Positions 45,824-54,676 of a stretch of 64,000 bases of DNA are shown one piece after another. Made by a program: the position numbers and the translations under genes. The DNA is from Chloroflexota bacterium. Its GTDB lineage: Bacteria; Chloroflexota; Anaerolineae; Aggregatilineales; Phototrophicaceae. The DNA is taken from positions 16,877 to 80,876 of the forward strand of contig WTGN01000013.1 in assembly GCA_011523545.1 (NCBI GenBank), given 5' to 3'. The notes under the pieces were generated by a model, which was not told where the DNA came from, searched no databases, and saw only the letters and a list, made by a program, of their open reading frames with translations. Numbering within the stretch: the stretch's first letter is position 1; every line of letters begins with the position of its first letter.

Positions 45824-46783
45824 ATGATCGATAAACTGGTTGTGGTCGCGATCGGCGGCAATTCGCTGATACCTGACCCGACGAACCCCCAAATTGACGA
45901 ACAATGGGAGGCGGCGCGCGTAACCTGCCTTCATATCGCCGATATGATCGCCGATGGCTGGCAGGTTGTTATCACCCATGGCAATGGCCCGCAAGTGGGC
46001 TATATCATGCAGCGGTCCGAGATTGCCATGCGCGAGGCCGGCCTCCATGAAGTGCCGCTTGATCTGGTGGTGGCCGATACCCAAGGCAGCATCGGCTATA
46101 TGCTGCAGCAAGCTCTCGACAACAAGCTGCGGAATGTCGGCAAAAATCAGACCGTGGTCACCCTCATCACGCAGATGCGAGTCGATCCGGATGATCCGGC
46201 TTTCCAGAATCCGGACAAACCCGTCGGCGGCTTCATGGCGCGAGAGCAGGCAATAAAAGCGGAGGCCGATGGCTGGCAGGTGGCCGAAGAACGCGGCCGG
46301 GGCTGGCGGCGCGTCGTCGCCTCGCCCAAACCGCTGGTGATCAACGAAATCAACGCGATCCAGGCGCTGGTGCTGGCCGGTTATATTGTGATCGTCTGCG
46401 GCGGCGGCGGCGTGCCGGTGGTGCGCAACGAAATCGGCCGGCTGCGCGGGATCGCGGCGGTGATCGACAAGGACCACGCCAGCAGCCTCTTGGCGCAGAC
46501 ATTGCGCGCCGATCTGCTGCTGATATCTACCGGCGTGGAAAAAGTCTGCCTCGATTTCAATACGCCGCAAGAGCGCGCCCTCGATGAATTGACCCTGAAA
46601 GAGGCGCGCCGGTATCTGGCCGACGGGCAATTCGCTCGCGGAAGCATGTACCCCAAGGTCGCAGCCGCCATCGACTTCGTTCATAACGGCGGACCGCGGG
46701 CCATCATCACCAGTCCGGACAGCCTGACGCGGGCGCTGAAAGGCGAGACCGGCACCAGCATCGTGCCCGGCGGGGCGGGATAA
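45824..46783 (+). CDS. arcC: Carbamate kinase
   Basis: This 319-residue amino-acid-kinase-fold enzyme has VVAIGGNSLIPD near the N-terminus, ITHGNGPQVGYIMQRSE, GGFMAREQA, VCGGGGVPVV, VIDKDHASSLLA and GSMYPKVAAAIDFV. It makes ATP and carbamate from ADP and carbamoyl phosphate. ATG 45824 has AGGG nine bases upstream; an earlier TTG is less likely. It follows the YgeW-type transferase, so the pair forms the energy-yielding end of purine breakdown. No arginine deiminase is nearby, which argues against arginine fermentation. Confidence 0.94.
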   Translation: MIDKLVVVAIGGNSLIPDPTNPQIDEQWEAARVTCLHIADMIADGWQVVITHGNGPQVGYIMQRSEIAMREAGLHEVPLDLVVADTQGSIGYMLQQALDNKLRNVGKNQTVVTLITQMRVDPDDPAFQNPDKPVGGFMAREQAIKAEADGWQVAEERGRGWRRVVASPKPLVINEINAIQALVLAGYIVIVCGGGGVPVVRNEIGRLRGIAAVIDKDHASSLLAQTLRADLLLISTGVEKVCLDFNTPQERALDELTLKEARRYLADGQFARGSMYPKVAAAIDFVHNGGPRAIITSPDSLTRALKGETGTSIVPGGAG

Positions 46784-46841
46784 AAGGCGAACTGGTGTAT
46801 AGTTCAAGAGTAAACAGGCTTATCGCGAAGACGACGAGGCC

Positions 46842-48098
46842 ATGGCGGAAATACAGGAATTGCGCTGTGTTGTTGCGGGTTGTCGCTTTGGCGCTGATGA
46901 AGTCGATTATACCTGCCCCAATCATGGCGAGCTGGGCACGCTCGATATCCTCTACGATTACGACGCCCTGCGACGGCGACTGGATCGGGATGCCATAAGC
47001 GCGTCGTCCGTATCCAATTGCTGGCGTTACAAGCGCTTGCTGCCGCTGGCGCCGGATGCCGCCGTCCCGCCATTGGCCGTCGGCTGGACGCCGCTTTACG
47101 AAACGCCGCGTATAGCGCGCGAGCTGGGCTTGCGGCGCGTCTGGCTGAAAGACGATGGCCTCAACCCCACCGGATCGCTGAAGGACCGGGCGAGCGCGCT
47201 GGTATTGGCGCGCGCGCTGGAGCGGGGCATCAAAACTGTGAGCGCGGCCAGCACTGGCAACGCGGCGGCTGCCCTGGCCGGCTTGGGCGCGTCGCTGCCC
47301 GCTATCGACATCGTGATTTTTGTGCCGGCGGACGCGCCTCCGGCCAAAATCGCGCAGCTGCTGGTCTATGGCGCCGAGGTGCTGCTGGTGGAAGGCAGCT
47401 ACGATGAGGCTTTTGACCTCTGCATGGAGACCTGCGCCGCCCAGGGCTGGTATTCTCGCAACACCGGAGTCAATCCCTTCACGACCGAAGGCAAAAAGAC
47501 GGCCGCTTTGGAAATCGCCGAGCAATTGAATTGGCGCGCGCCGGACGCGGTCGCCGTCAGCGTCGGCGACGGCAGCATCATCAGCGGTCTGTACAAAGGC
47601 TTTTACGATCTGCGACAATTGGGCTGGATCGATGCCATGCCGCGGCTGATCGGCATTCAGGCCGCCGGCAGCGCCGTTCTGGCAAATGCCTTCAGCAATG
47701 GCCTTGCCGCGCAAGACATTAGACCCGGGCCGGCGTCTACCATAGCCGACAGCATCGCTTCGGCGCTGCCGCGCGATCGGGCCAAAGCCTTGCGGGCCGT
47801 GCGGCGCAGCGGCGGCTGTTTTCTCACCGTCGCCGATGCCGAGATCCAGGCCGCTATTCCCGAACTGGCGCAGTTGAGCGGCGTTTTCGCCGAACCGGCG
47901 GCCGCGGCAGCTTACGCCGGCCTGAAGGCGGCCGTCCGGGCTGGCGAAATCGAGCCGGGCGAGAACGTCTGCATTCTGAGCACAGGCAATGGCCTCAAGG
48001 ATGTCGACCGCGCCAGGAAGTCGACGACCGGCGGGATCCGGGTCGCGGCCGATATTCGCGCCGTTGAGCGCGCGCTGAAAGGCGCCGGGCTGATATGA
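46842..48098 (+). CDS. thrC: Threonine synthase-like PLP enzyme
   Basis: This 418-residue fold-type II PLP enzyme has an N-terminal Cys-containing segment (CVVAGC, then YTCPNHG, possibly zinc) and the PLP Lys in NPTGSLKDRAS near residue 110. STGNAAAALA binds phosphate. VGDGSIISGLYKGF and STGNGLKD come later. It matches threonine synthases, which make threonine from O-phosphohomoserine. In this purine cluster it could instead be a fold-type II ammonia-lyase with another substrate, because E. coli uses a PLP lyase (YgeX) here. The family is clear; the substrate is not. Confidence 0.75.
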   Translation: MAEIQELRCVVAGCRFGADEVDYTCPNHGELGTLDILYDYDALRRRLDRDAISASSVSNCWRYKRLLPLAPDAAVPPLAVGWTPLYETPRIARELGLRRVWLKDDGLNPTGSLKDRASALVLARALERGIKTVSAASTGNAAAALAGLGASLPAIDIVIFVPADAPPAKIAQLLVYGAEVLLVEGSYDEAFDLCMETCAAQGWYSRNTGVNPFTTEGKKTAALEIAEQLNWRAPDAVAVSVGDGSIISGLYKGFYDLRQLGWIDAMPRLIGIQAAGSAVLANAFSNGLAAQDIRPGPASTIADSIASALPRDRAKALRAVRRSGGCFLTVADAEIQAAIPELAQLSGVFAEPAAAAAYAGLKAAVRAGEIEPGENVCILSTGNGLKDVDRARKSTTGGIRVAADIRAVERALKGAGLI

Positions 48099-49132
48099 GC
48101 GAACGTCCGATTTATTCGATCGTCGCGCCTGTCTACAATGAGGCGGGCAATCTGCGGCGCTTTTACAGCGAAGTCCTGAAAGCGCTCGATCCCATTGGCG
48201 AGGCCTGGGAGTTGCTGATGGTCGATGACGGCAGTTCTGACGGCTCACAGGCGCTGATGCAGGAGCTCGCCGCCAAGGACGGCCGGGTGCGCGTCCTAAG
48301 CTTCGCGCGCAATTTCGGCCATCAGATCGCGGTGACGGCCGGCATCGATTATGCCAGCGGCCGGGCGATCATTCTGATTGACGCCGATCTGCAGGATCCG
48401 CCGGCGGTCATCCCGCGCTTGATCGCCAAATGGAAAGAAGGCTACGATGTCGTTTACGCCGTGCGCGCCCAGCGACGAGGCGAAAGCATCCTGAAAAGAA
48501 TGAGCGCCAAAGCCTTTTATCGCCTGATTCATCGCATTACCGACATCGATATACCGGTTGACACCGGCGACTTCCGCCTGATGGACGAGCGGGTGGCGCG
48601 GGTGCTGCGCCAAATGCGCGAGCAGCGCCGCTTCATTCGCGGCATGACCAGTTGGGTCGGTTATAAGCAGACCGGCGTCGAGTATGTGCGCGAGCAGCGC
48701 GTCTGGGGCGAGACCAAATATCCGCTGGGCAAGATGCTCGCCTTCGCCCTGGACGCCGTCACCAGTTTTTCTTTCTTCCCCTTGCAGATCATGATCGCCA
48801 TCAGCTTGATTCTGGCGGCGCTTTCCCTGCTGGTGGGCCTGGTGATTTCGGTCTTGCGCCTGGCAATGGGCGAAGAATTCTTCGGCGGCCAGGCGACCAC
48901 GATTGTGCTCCTGCTCCTGTTGAGTTCATTTCAGCTATTCTTTCTTTTCATCATCGGCCAATATGTCGCGCGCACCTACGATGAATCGCGCGATCGACCG
49001 CTCTATGTCCTGGCGTCGACCGCCGGCTTGCCAGAGGCGCAAGCGGCGAAGCAGCGCCATGCCAGCGAGGGCGAGTCTAAGGCATTGGCCAGCGCGGCGG
49101 AAGCGGAGCACGGGCGCCATGAAGGCGAATAA
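48095..49132 (+). CDS. Family 2 glycosyltransferase, polyprenyl-phosphate sugar type
   Basis: This 345-residue GT-A enzyme has VDDGSSDGS for nucleotide binding near residue 50, DADLQDPP (the DxD-type motif), and DTGDFRLMDERV with QRRFIRGMTSW. Two C-terminal membrane helices follow (about residues 225-300). This is the layout of DPM1/GtrB-like enzymes that transfer a sugar to undecaprenyl phosphate. The start overlaps the PLP gene stop (ATGA). A role within the purine island is not evident; it may simply be in the transcript. Confidence 0.88.
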   Translation: MSERPIYSIVAPVYNEAGNLRRFYSEVLKALDPIGEAWELLMVDDGSSDGSQALMQELAAKDGRVRVLSFARNFGHQIAVTAGIDYASGRAIILIDADLQDPPAVIPRLIAKWKEGYDVVYAVRAQRRGESILKRMSAKAFYRLIHRITDIDIPVDTGDFRLMDERVARVLRQMREQRRFIRGMTSWVGYKQTGVEYVREQRVWGETKYPLGKMLAFALDAVTSFSFFPLQIMIAISLILAALSLLVGLVISVLRLAMGEEFFGGQATTIVLLLLLSSFQLFFLFIIGQYVARTYDESRDRPLYVLASTAGLPEAQAAKQRHASEGESKALASAAEAEHGRHEGE

Positions 49133-49367
49133 TGGCGAACAACTGGCATTGGTTCGGCGCTACCGTCAACTGGTCGAAGCCTATGAGGCGCTCGATGGCG
49201 AGATTGACGAATTGCTGACGGCCGCCCGCGGCAAAACGGAGCGCATGTCAGCGGCCGATCTGCGCCAGTATCGCGAATTGGCGCGGAAACGAACCGAACT
49301 ATTGAATGATATGCGCCAGTTGGAACAAGCTTTGAATCTGACGGGCGACGAACCAAGCACCAACTAA
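49119..49367 (+). CDS. Small helical coiled-coil protein, unknown
   Basis: The 82-residue protein overlaps the last 14 bp of the glycosyltransferase gene. It is almost entirely helical and charged (VRRYRQLVEAYEALDGEID, ARKRTELLNDMRQLEQAL). It ends 10 bp before the PLP enzyme. Its position in a tight operon supports translation. No family is recognised. Confidence 0.55.
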   Translation: MKANNGEQLALVRRYRQLVEAYEALDGEIDELLTAARGKTERMSAADLRQYRELARKRTELLNDMRQLEQALNLTGDEPSTN

Positions 49368-49377
49368 GGAGCGCCGT

Positions 49378-50760
49378 ATGATCACTGGGCCCACCTTCGA
49401 AGAAATGCTGCATCCGGAGTCAATGAACCCGGCCATCCGCGCTGAGGCGGTCGCCGCTTTGGATGCCGACCCGCTCAATCCGCTCAATCTCTACAATATC
49501 ACTTGGCGCGATCCCCAAAATCAAATCTGCCATATCGTGCTGCCGCGCGAATTGACCGGGGTGGCGGCGCCGATCGTGCTGATCATCGGCAAAGGCTTCC
49601 CCTCCGGCAGCCACAAGGTGGGGGCGGCCTATTCCGTCCTGCTGGAAGAGCAGTTGATGGGCGAAGTCGACCCGGCCGTCCATACCCTGGTTTGGCCATC
49701 GACCGGCAACTATGGCATCGGCGGCGCCTTCATCGGCTGTCGCATGGAGTATGACAGCGTTGTCGTGCTGCCCGAGGCGATGAGCCGGGAGCGCTTCGAC
49801 CGCATCAGCAGCTACGGCGCCCGCATCATCCGCACCCCCGGCGGCGAAAGCAATGTCAAAGAAATCTATGACGAGGTCAAACGCCTGCGCGGCAGCGACC
49901 CCAAAATCCGCGTTCTCAATCAGTTTGAAGTGATGGGCAATTATCGCTTCCACTATCATGTGACCGGCAATACCTTGGTGGAGCTGGCGGCCGAGCTGGC
50001 GAGCGCGGGCATCGGCGGTGGCAAGATCTCGGCCTTCGTCTCGGCCATGGGCAGCGCCGGCACGATAGCGGCGGGCGACCGGCTCAAGCAGGTCTGGCCC
50101 GAGCATAAGATCGTCGGTCTCGAGCCGATCCAATGCCCCACCTTGTTCAACAACGGTTATGGCGCGCATGAGATCCAGGGCATTGGCGACAAACATGTGA
50201 CCTGGATTCACAATGTATTCAACATGGACGCGCTGATGGCCATTGATGATATGGACGCGCTGAACGGCCTGCGCGTTCTGGCGGAAGCGGCCGGGCGCGA
50301 GGTCCTGGTCAAACGTTACGGATTGGAAGAAGCGATGGTAGCGCAATTGGCGCATAGTTTGGGCATCAGCGGCATTTGCAATATCATCGGCGCGATCAAG
50401 ACGGCCAAGTTCTATGATTTGGGCGAGGACGATGTCGTGGCTACAGTGGCGACCGACGCCTTCGAAAGGTATGGTTCAGTCATGGATCACCTGCGCGATA
50501 CCCTGGGCGCGCTCGACGAAGCGCGGGCGGCCGCCATCGTCGATGGCGTCTACCAGCGCGCCGGGCTGGATTGGATCATGGAAGGAAGCCGCCAGGCCCG
50601 CGAACGCTGGCACAACCTGAAGTATTACACCTGGGTCGAGCAGCAGGGCAAGACCGTGAGCGAGCTCGACGCCCAGCGCGACCCGGCCTGGTGGCTGCGG
50701 CATCAGGCCCAGGTGGCCGAGATCGACAGACGTTTGCTGGCGCAGCGCGCTGCCAGATAG
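49378..50760 (+). CDS. Fold-type II PLP-dependent enzyme of unknown substrate
   Basis: This 460-residue protein has the fold-type II (cysteine synthase/ammonia-lyase) features. The PLP Lys is in FPSGSHKVGAAY near residue 80, STGNYGIGGAF binds phosphate near residue 103, and AMGSAGTIAAGDRLK holds the glycine-rich loop near residue 224. The last 90 residues are helical and unusual for the family. It lacks the exact signatures of cysteine synthase, threonine synthase or E. coli YgeX. In this setting it may replace YgeX (2,3-diaminopropionate ammonia-lyase) in purine degradation, but that is only an inference. AAGGAG precedes the start. Confidence 0.7.
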   Translation: MITGPTFEEMLHPESMNPAIRAEAVAALDADPLNPLNLYNITWRDPQNQICHIVLPRELTGVAAPIVLIIGKGFPSGSHKVGAAYSVLLEEQLMGEVDPAVHTLVWPSTGNYGIGGAFIGCRMEYDSVVVLPEAMSRERFDRISSYGARIIRTPGGESNVKEIYDEVKRLRGSDPKIRVLNQFEVMGNYRFHYHVTGNTLVELAAELASAGIGGGKISAFVSAMGSAGTIAAGDRLKQVWPEHKIVGLEPIQCPTLFNNGYGAHEIQGIGDKHVTWIHNVFNMDALMAIDDMDALNGLRVLAEAAGREVLVKRYGLEEAMVAQLAHSLGISGICNIIGAIKTAKFYDLGEDDVVATVATDAFERYGSVMDHLRDTLGALDEARAAAIVDGVYQRAGLDWIMEGSRQARERWHNLKYYTWVEQQGKTVSELDAQRDPAWWLRHQAQVAEIDRRLLAQRAAR

Positions 50761-50776
50761 ATGAACGGGAAAGAAC

Positions 50777-51220
50777 ATGTATGCTGACGATCGCGTGCTG
50801 GTTGGCGTCGTCAATCGCGCGCTAGATTTCGAAATCGCCCGGCGCGATAACTGGTACCGCATTCCCGAAAAGCAATTGCCGCGCGGTTTGAACGCCGAAT
50901 ACATCGCCTTCTTCTTGAGCGGGAAACCCTTCAAGGAGCGCAGCGGCAGCGTCGCCTACTTCGCCCGCATCACCGGCCTGGAGCTGGCGCGGCGCCGCGA
51001 CCTGCTGCCAGATGAAGCCAGGCGAGCCGACGACATCTATTACAAAGTGCAATTTCGCCACTTGCTGCCCAAGGAGCCGCCGATCCGCAATCTGCCGGCG
51101 CGCTCAATTAGTTTCATTCGCACGACCTGGGATCGCTTCGTCAGCGCGGAAACGATCAGCGATCTTTACCTAAAGGGCGACTTCTTTGTCGACCGGGTTT
51201 ATCACGCGCTGCGAAATTGA
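50777..51220 (+). CDS. Conserved-looking protein of unknown function
   Basis: This 147-residue protein sits 16 bp after the PLP enzyme. Visible features are a charged N-terminus with VVNRALDFEIARRDNWYRIP, then EYIAFFLSG, KVQFRHLLPKEPPIRN and FIRTTWDRF. It is basic and has no membrane segment or signal peptide. I cannot assign a family. The position suggests a partner of the PLP enzyme or a small nucleic-acid-binding protein. Confidence 0.65.
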   Translation: MYADDRVLVGVVNRALDFEIARRDNWYRIPEKQLPRGLNAEYIAFFLSGKPFKERSGSVAYFARITGLELARRRDLLPDEARRADDIYYKVQFRHLLPKEPPIRNLPARSISFIRTTWDRFVSAETISDLYLKGDFFVDRVYHALRN

Positions 51221-51250
51221 CCATTATCTGTCGAGAAACGAGCCCTGCAC

Positions 51251-52600
51251 ATGCTAATCGTTAACGCCAATCTAATCACGCTGGGGGACGATCCGCGCAT
51301 TCTGCCCGATCAGGCCCTGTATATCGCCGGCGGCGAAATCGGCGCCATCGGCGCGCCGGAAGCGCTGCGGGCGCAATACCCCGAGGCCGAGGTTTTGGAC
51401 GCCCGCGGGCAATATGTCATGCCGGGCAATATCTGCGCGCACACGCATTTTTACGGCGCCTACGCGCGCGGCCTGGCGATACCGGGGCCGGCCCCGCGTG
51501 ATTTTCCGCAGATTCTCGAGCGTCTGTGGTGGCCGCTGGACAAGGCGCTCGACCGGGACAGCGTGCGCGCCAGCGCATTGGTCTGCCTGGTTGATGCAAT
51601 TAAGCATGGAACCACCAGCCTGATAGATCATCATGCCAGCCCGAACTTCATCGAGGGCAGCCTGAGCGTCATCGGCGACGCGGTGGAGGCGGCCGGCTTG
51701 CGCGCCGTGCTCTGTTATGAGGTCAGCGATCGCGACGGGCCGGATTCGATGCGGGCCGGGATCGCCGAGAATCTGCGATTTATGGAGGCGGCCTCCGGCC
51801 ATGAGCGCCTGCGGGGGACCTTTGGCCTGCATGCCAGTTTGACCCTGAACAACGAGAGTTTACGCGCCTGCGCCTGCGCCGCGCCAGCTGGCGCCGGCTT
51901 TCATGTCCATGTCGCCGAGCATGAAGACGACCAAGGGGACTGCCTGGTCAAGAGCGGACTGAACGTGGTTGAACGGCTGGATCGATTTGGCATCATGAAT
52001 GAGCGTACTATCGCCGCCCACTGCGTGCATATCGAACCGCATGAGCGCGATATATTGCTGGATCGCGGCGTCTGGGTCAGTCATCAGCCGCGCTCCAATA
52101 TGAACAATGGCGTGGGCGCGGCCGATATCGACGGCCTGCTCGCCGCCGGCATCAAACTCTGCCTGGGCAACGACGGCTTCAGCAACAATATCTGGGCGGA
52201 ATGGAAGGCGGCTTATCTGCTGCATAAGGTCGTCAATCGCGACCCGCGCCGCGCAAATGGCATGGATATCGCGCGCATGGCCTGGGACAACAACGCCCGC
52301 CTGATGGAGCGCTTCTTCCCCGATATTCGGATCGGCGAAATCAGCGCCGGCGCCGCCGCCGACCTGATCATCGTCGATTATCAGCCCTTCACGCCGCTGA
52401 CCGCCGGCAATCTGCCCTGGCACCTGCTCTTTGGCTTCGAAGCCTCCATGATCACGACCACCATTTGCGCCGGCCAGGTCCTGATGCGGGATCGACAGCT
52501 GCTCACGCTTGACGAATCAGCGATCGCGGCCGAGGCCATGGCGCTGGCGCCGGCGGTTTGGGAAAAGTATACGCGAAACGCCGAAGATACTTTACAATAA
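51251..52600 (+). CDS. ssnA: SsnA-type amidohydrolase
   Basis: This 449-residue amidohydrolase has AHTHFYGAYARG for the first metal His pair near residue 62, HHASP after the KHGTTSLIDHHA strand, HVHVAEHEDD, AHCVHIE and NDGF with the metal Asp. The spacing and the LERLWWPLDKALD helix match SsnA, the aminohydrolase of the E. coli purine cluster (ygfK-ssnA-ygfM-xdhD). It probably deaminates or opens a purine-derived ring. It is placed before the F420 cassette. Metal-binding residues are intact. Confidence 0.82.
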   Translation: MLIVNANLITLGDDPRILPDQALYIAGGEIGAIGAPEALRAQYPEAEVLDARGQYVMPGNICAHTHFYGAYARGLAIPGPAPRDFPQILERLWWPLDKALDRDSVRASALVCLVDAIKHGTTSLIDHHASPNFIEGSLSVIGDAVEAAGLRAVLCYEVSDRDGPDSMRAGIAENLRFMEAASGHERLRGTFGLHASLTLNNESLRACACAAPAGAGFHVHVAEHEDDQGDCLVKSGLNVVERLDRFGIMNERTIAAHCVHIEPHERDILLDRGVWVSHQPRSNMNNGVGAADIDGLLAAGIKLCLGNDGFSNNIWAEWKAAYLLHKVVNRDPRRANGMDIARMAWDNNARLMERFFPDIRIGEISAGAAADLIIVDYQPFTPLTAGNLPWHLLFGFEASMITTTICAGQVLMRDRQLLTLDESAIAAEAMALAPAVWEKYTRNAEDTLQ

Positions 52601-52636
52601 TGCCCTTGGCTAATTGAGACCTGCGCAGAGGCGAAT

Positions 52637-53299
52637 ATGAAGACACTGGCGATCCTGGGCGGCACGGGCAAAGAAGGCGCCGGGCTGGCGATGCGCTGGG
52701 CCCTTCGGGGCTACTCGGTGATCATCGGCTCGCGCTCGCAAGACAAAGCCAGGACACGCGCCGCTGAAATGAATGCCGAATTGGGCGCCGACCATCTGAC
52801 CGGGCTGGAAAACGCGGCGGCTGCGGCTGCGGCCGATATCGTCGTCCTGAGCGTGCCCTACAGCGCGCATAAAGCCACGCTCCAGGCTGTGCGCGAGCCC
52901 TGCCAGGGCAAGATCTTGATCGATTTGACCGTGCCCCTGCAGCCGCCGGAAATTATGGCGGTGAATCTCCCCGCCGGCAGCGCGGCCGCCCTGGAGGCGC
53001 AGGCGCTGCTCGGGCCCGCTGTGCGCGTCGCCGCCGCCTTTCAGAATGTCAGCGCGGTCAAACTCAGGCGGCTGGAGCGAGACGTCGACTGTGACGCGCT
53101 CGTCTGCGCCGATGATCACGAAGCCAAAGCGGCGGCGGTCGAATTGGCTGAGGCGGCCGGCATGCGCGGCCTGGACGCCGGCGGGCTCAAGAACGCGGTG
53201 GCCGCCGAATCATTAACGCCGGTATTGCTGCACATCAATCGCGCATACGGCGTGCAAGGCGCTGGCATTCGCATCACCGGCCTGGACGATGGAAAATGA
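52637..53299 (+). CDS. npdG: NADPH-dependent F420 reductase
   Basis: This 220-residue Rossmann protein has GGTGKEG at residues 8-14 and VIIGSRSQDKA near residues 29-39, which together are typical of NADPH-F420 oxidoreductase (NpdG/Fno). It has VLSVPYSAH and a C-terminal NRAYGVQGAGIRITGL. It transfers hydride between NADPH and F420. It overlaps the cofE start by ATGA, so cofactor reduction and synthesis are made together. Confidence 0.9.
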   Translation: MKTLAILGGTGKEGAGLAMRWALRGYSVIIGSRSQDKARTRAAEMNAELGADHLTGLENAAAAAAADIVVLSVPYSAHKATLQAVREPCQGKILIDLTVPLQPPEIMAVNLPAGSAAALEAQALLGPAVRVAAAFQNVSAVKLRRLERDVDCDALVCADDHEAKAAAVELAEAAGMRGLDAGGLKNAVAAESLTPVLLHINRAYGVQGAGIRITGLDDGK

Positions 53300-54063
53300 C
53301 CGGCACGCCGAAGCTTGTCGCTCATGCGATCCCGGGCATTCCCCTGATTCAGGCCGACGATGACATCGTCGCCATCATTATCAACCGAGCCGCCGAAGCC
53401 GGCTTGCATCTGCGCGCCGGCGACGCCTTGGTCATCTCGTCCAAAATCGTCTCCAAATCGAAGGGACGGCTGGTCGCCCTGGACGAGGTTGAACCCTCCG
53501 CCGACGCCCTGGCCCTGGCCGCCGAAACCAGCAAAGATCCGCGTTTGGTCGAGTTGGTTCTACGGGAATCAAGTCGGGTCTCGCGAAGGCGGCCGGGCGT
53601 ATTGGTCACCGAACATCGCTTGGGCTTGGTCTCGGCCAATGCCGGCGTTGATCAGAGCAATATCGAAGCGGGCGATGACATGGCGCTGCTGCTGCCGCTG
53701 GATCCGGATGGCGCCGCTCGCGAATATCGCGCGGCCATAAAACGGCGCCTGGGCATTCAGGTGGCGGTGATCGTCAGCGACTCGCATGGGCGGCCTTTCC
53801 GCGTTGGCAATGTCGGCGTCGCTATTGGCGCTGCCGGCCTGCCAACGGTGAAGGACCTGCGCGGCCAGCGGGATCTATATGGGCGCATGCTGGAAGTGAC
53901 GCAGGTCGCTTATGCCGACCTCATCGCGTCGGCGGCGCATCTGCTCTGCGGCGAGGCCGATGAAGGCCTGCCGGCGGTATTGCTGCGCGGGCTGGATTTG
54001 AGCGCGCCTCATGGCTGCGCAGCTGATCTGAATCGCGCTGCCGAACATGATCTGTATCGTTGA
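53296..54063 (+). CDS. cofE: Coenzyme F420-0:L-glutamate ligase
   Basis: This 255-residue protein shows the CofE pattern: [16 protein letters not shown] near residue 48, [33 protein letters not shown], and [24 protein letters not shown] with [11 protein letters not shown]. It adds gamma-linked glutamates to F420-0 with GTP. The bacterial FbiB fusion partner is absent from this chain, but a matching separate gene follows. It overlaps the npdG stop by ATGA. Confidence 0.93.
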   Translation: MTGTPKLVAHAIPGIPLIQADDDIVAIIINRAAEAGLHLRAGDALVISSKIVSKSKGRLVALDEVEPSADALALAAETSKDPRLVELVLRESSRVSRRRPGVLVTEHRLGLVSANAGVDQSNIEAGDDMALLLPLDPDGAAREYRAAIKRRLGIQVAVIVSDSHGRPFRVGNVGVAIGAAGLPTVKDLRGQRDLYGRMLEVTQVAYADLIASAAHLLCGEADEGLPAVLLRGLDLSAPHGCAADLNRAAEHDLYR

Positions 54064-54067
54064 AGGC

Positions 54068-54676
54068 ATGATGAACGCGACGAAATTGCTGGACTTCATG
54101 CGGGCGAGGCGGTCCCTGCGCGCTTATCGCGATGAGCCCGTGCCGCGAGCTTCTATCGAAGGCCTGCTTGAAGCGGCCATCTGGGCGCCATCAGCGCACA
54201 ATCGCCAGCCCTGGCGCTTTGCGATCATTGACAAATCAGCGAGCAAAGAGCGGCTGGCGCGGGAAATGGGGGCGCTTTTACGCCGCGATCTCGCCGCCGA
54301 CGGCGCGCCGCCCGCCGTCATCGAAGCTGATGTCGGCCGCTCCTACCGACGGATCAGCTCGGCGCCGCTCTTGATTCTGGTCTGCATGAGCCTGAGCGAT
54401 ATGGACCAGTATACGGATGAACAGCGCAACAGCCACGAAAGCGCCATGGCGCAGCAGAGCACGGCGATGGCCGGGCAGAATATGCTGCTGATGGCCGAGA
54501 GCTTGGGCTTGGGCGCCTGTTGGATGTGCGCGCCCCTGTTCTGTCAGGAGTTGGTCCTGACCGTGCTCGACCTGCCGCCGGATTGGCTGCCGCAGGGCTT
54601 GATCACAGTCGGATTTCCAGCTCAACGGCGGGAACGCGGCCGCGAGCCCTGGGAGGCGAAAGTTTTGTGGCGTTGA
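54068..54676 (+). CDS. Nitroreductase-family protein, FbiB C-terminal-like (dehydro-F420-0 reductase)
   Basis: This FMN-dependent nitroreductase-fold protein of about 202 residues has RARRSLRAYRDEPVP for the flavin-binding Arg, WAPSAHNRQPWRF and LGACWMCAPLF. The segment DLPPDWLPQGLITVG is close to the C-terminal half of mycobacterial FbiB, which reduces dehydro-F420-0. Here it is a separate gene beside CofE, so FbiB appears split. The start is ATG 54068 or 54071. It overlaps the cofD start by 10 bp. Confidence 0.8.
   Translation: MMNATKLLDFMRARRSLRAYRDEPVPRASIEGLLEAAIWAPSAHNRQPWRFAIIDKSASKERLAREMGALLRRDLAADGAPPAVIEADVGRSYRRISSAPLLILVCMSLSDMDQYTDEQRNSHESAMAQQSTAMAGQNMLLMAESLGLGACWMCAPLFCQELVLTVLDLPPDWLPQGLITVGFPAQRRERGREPWEAKVLWR

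Noticed and set aside
45824..46783. Arginine deiminase pathway
   Set aside because: No arcA is present, and the neighbouring transferase follows YgeW rather than ornithine carbamoyltransferase.
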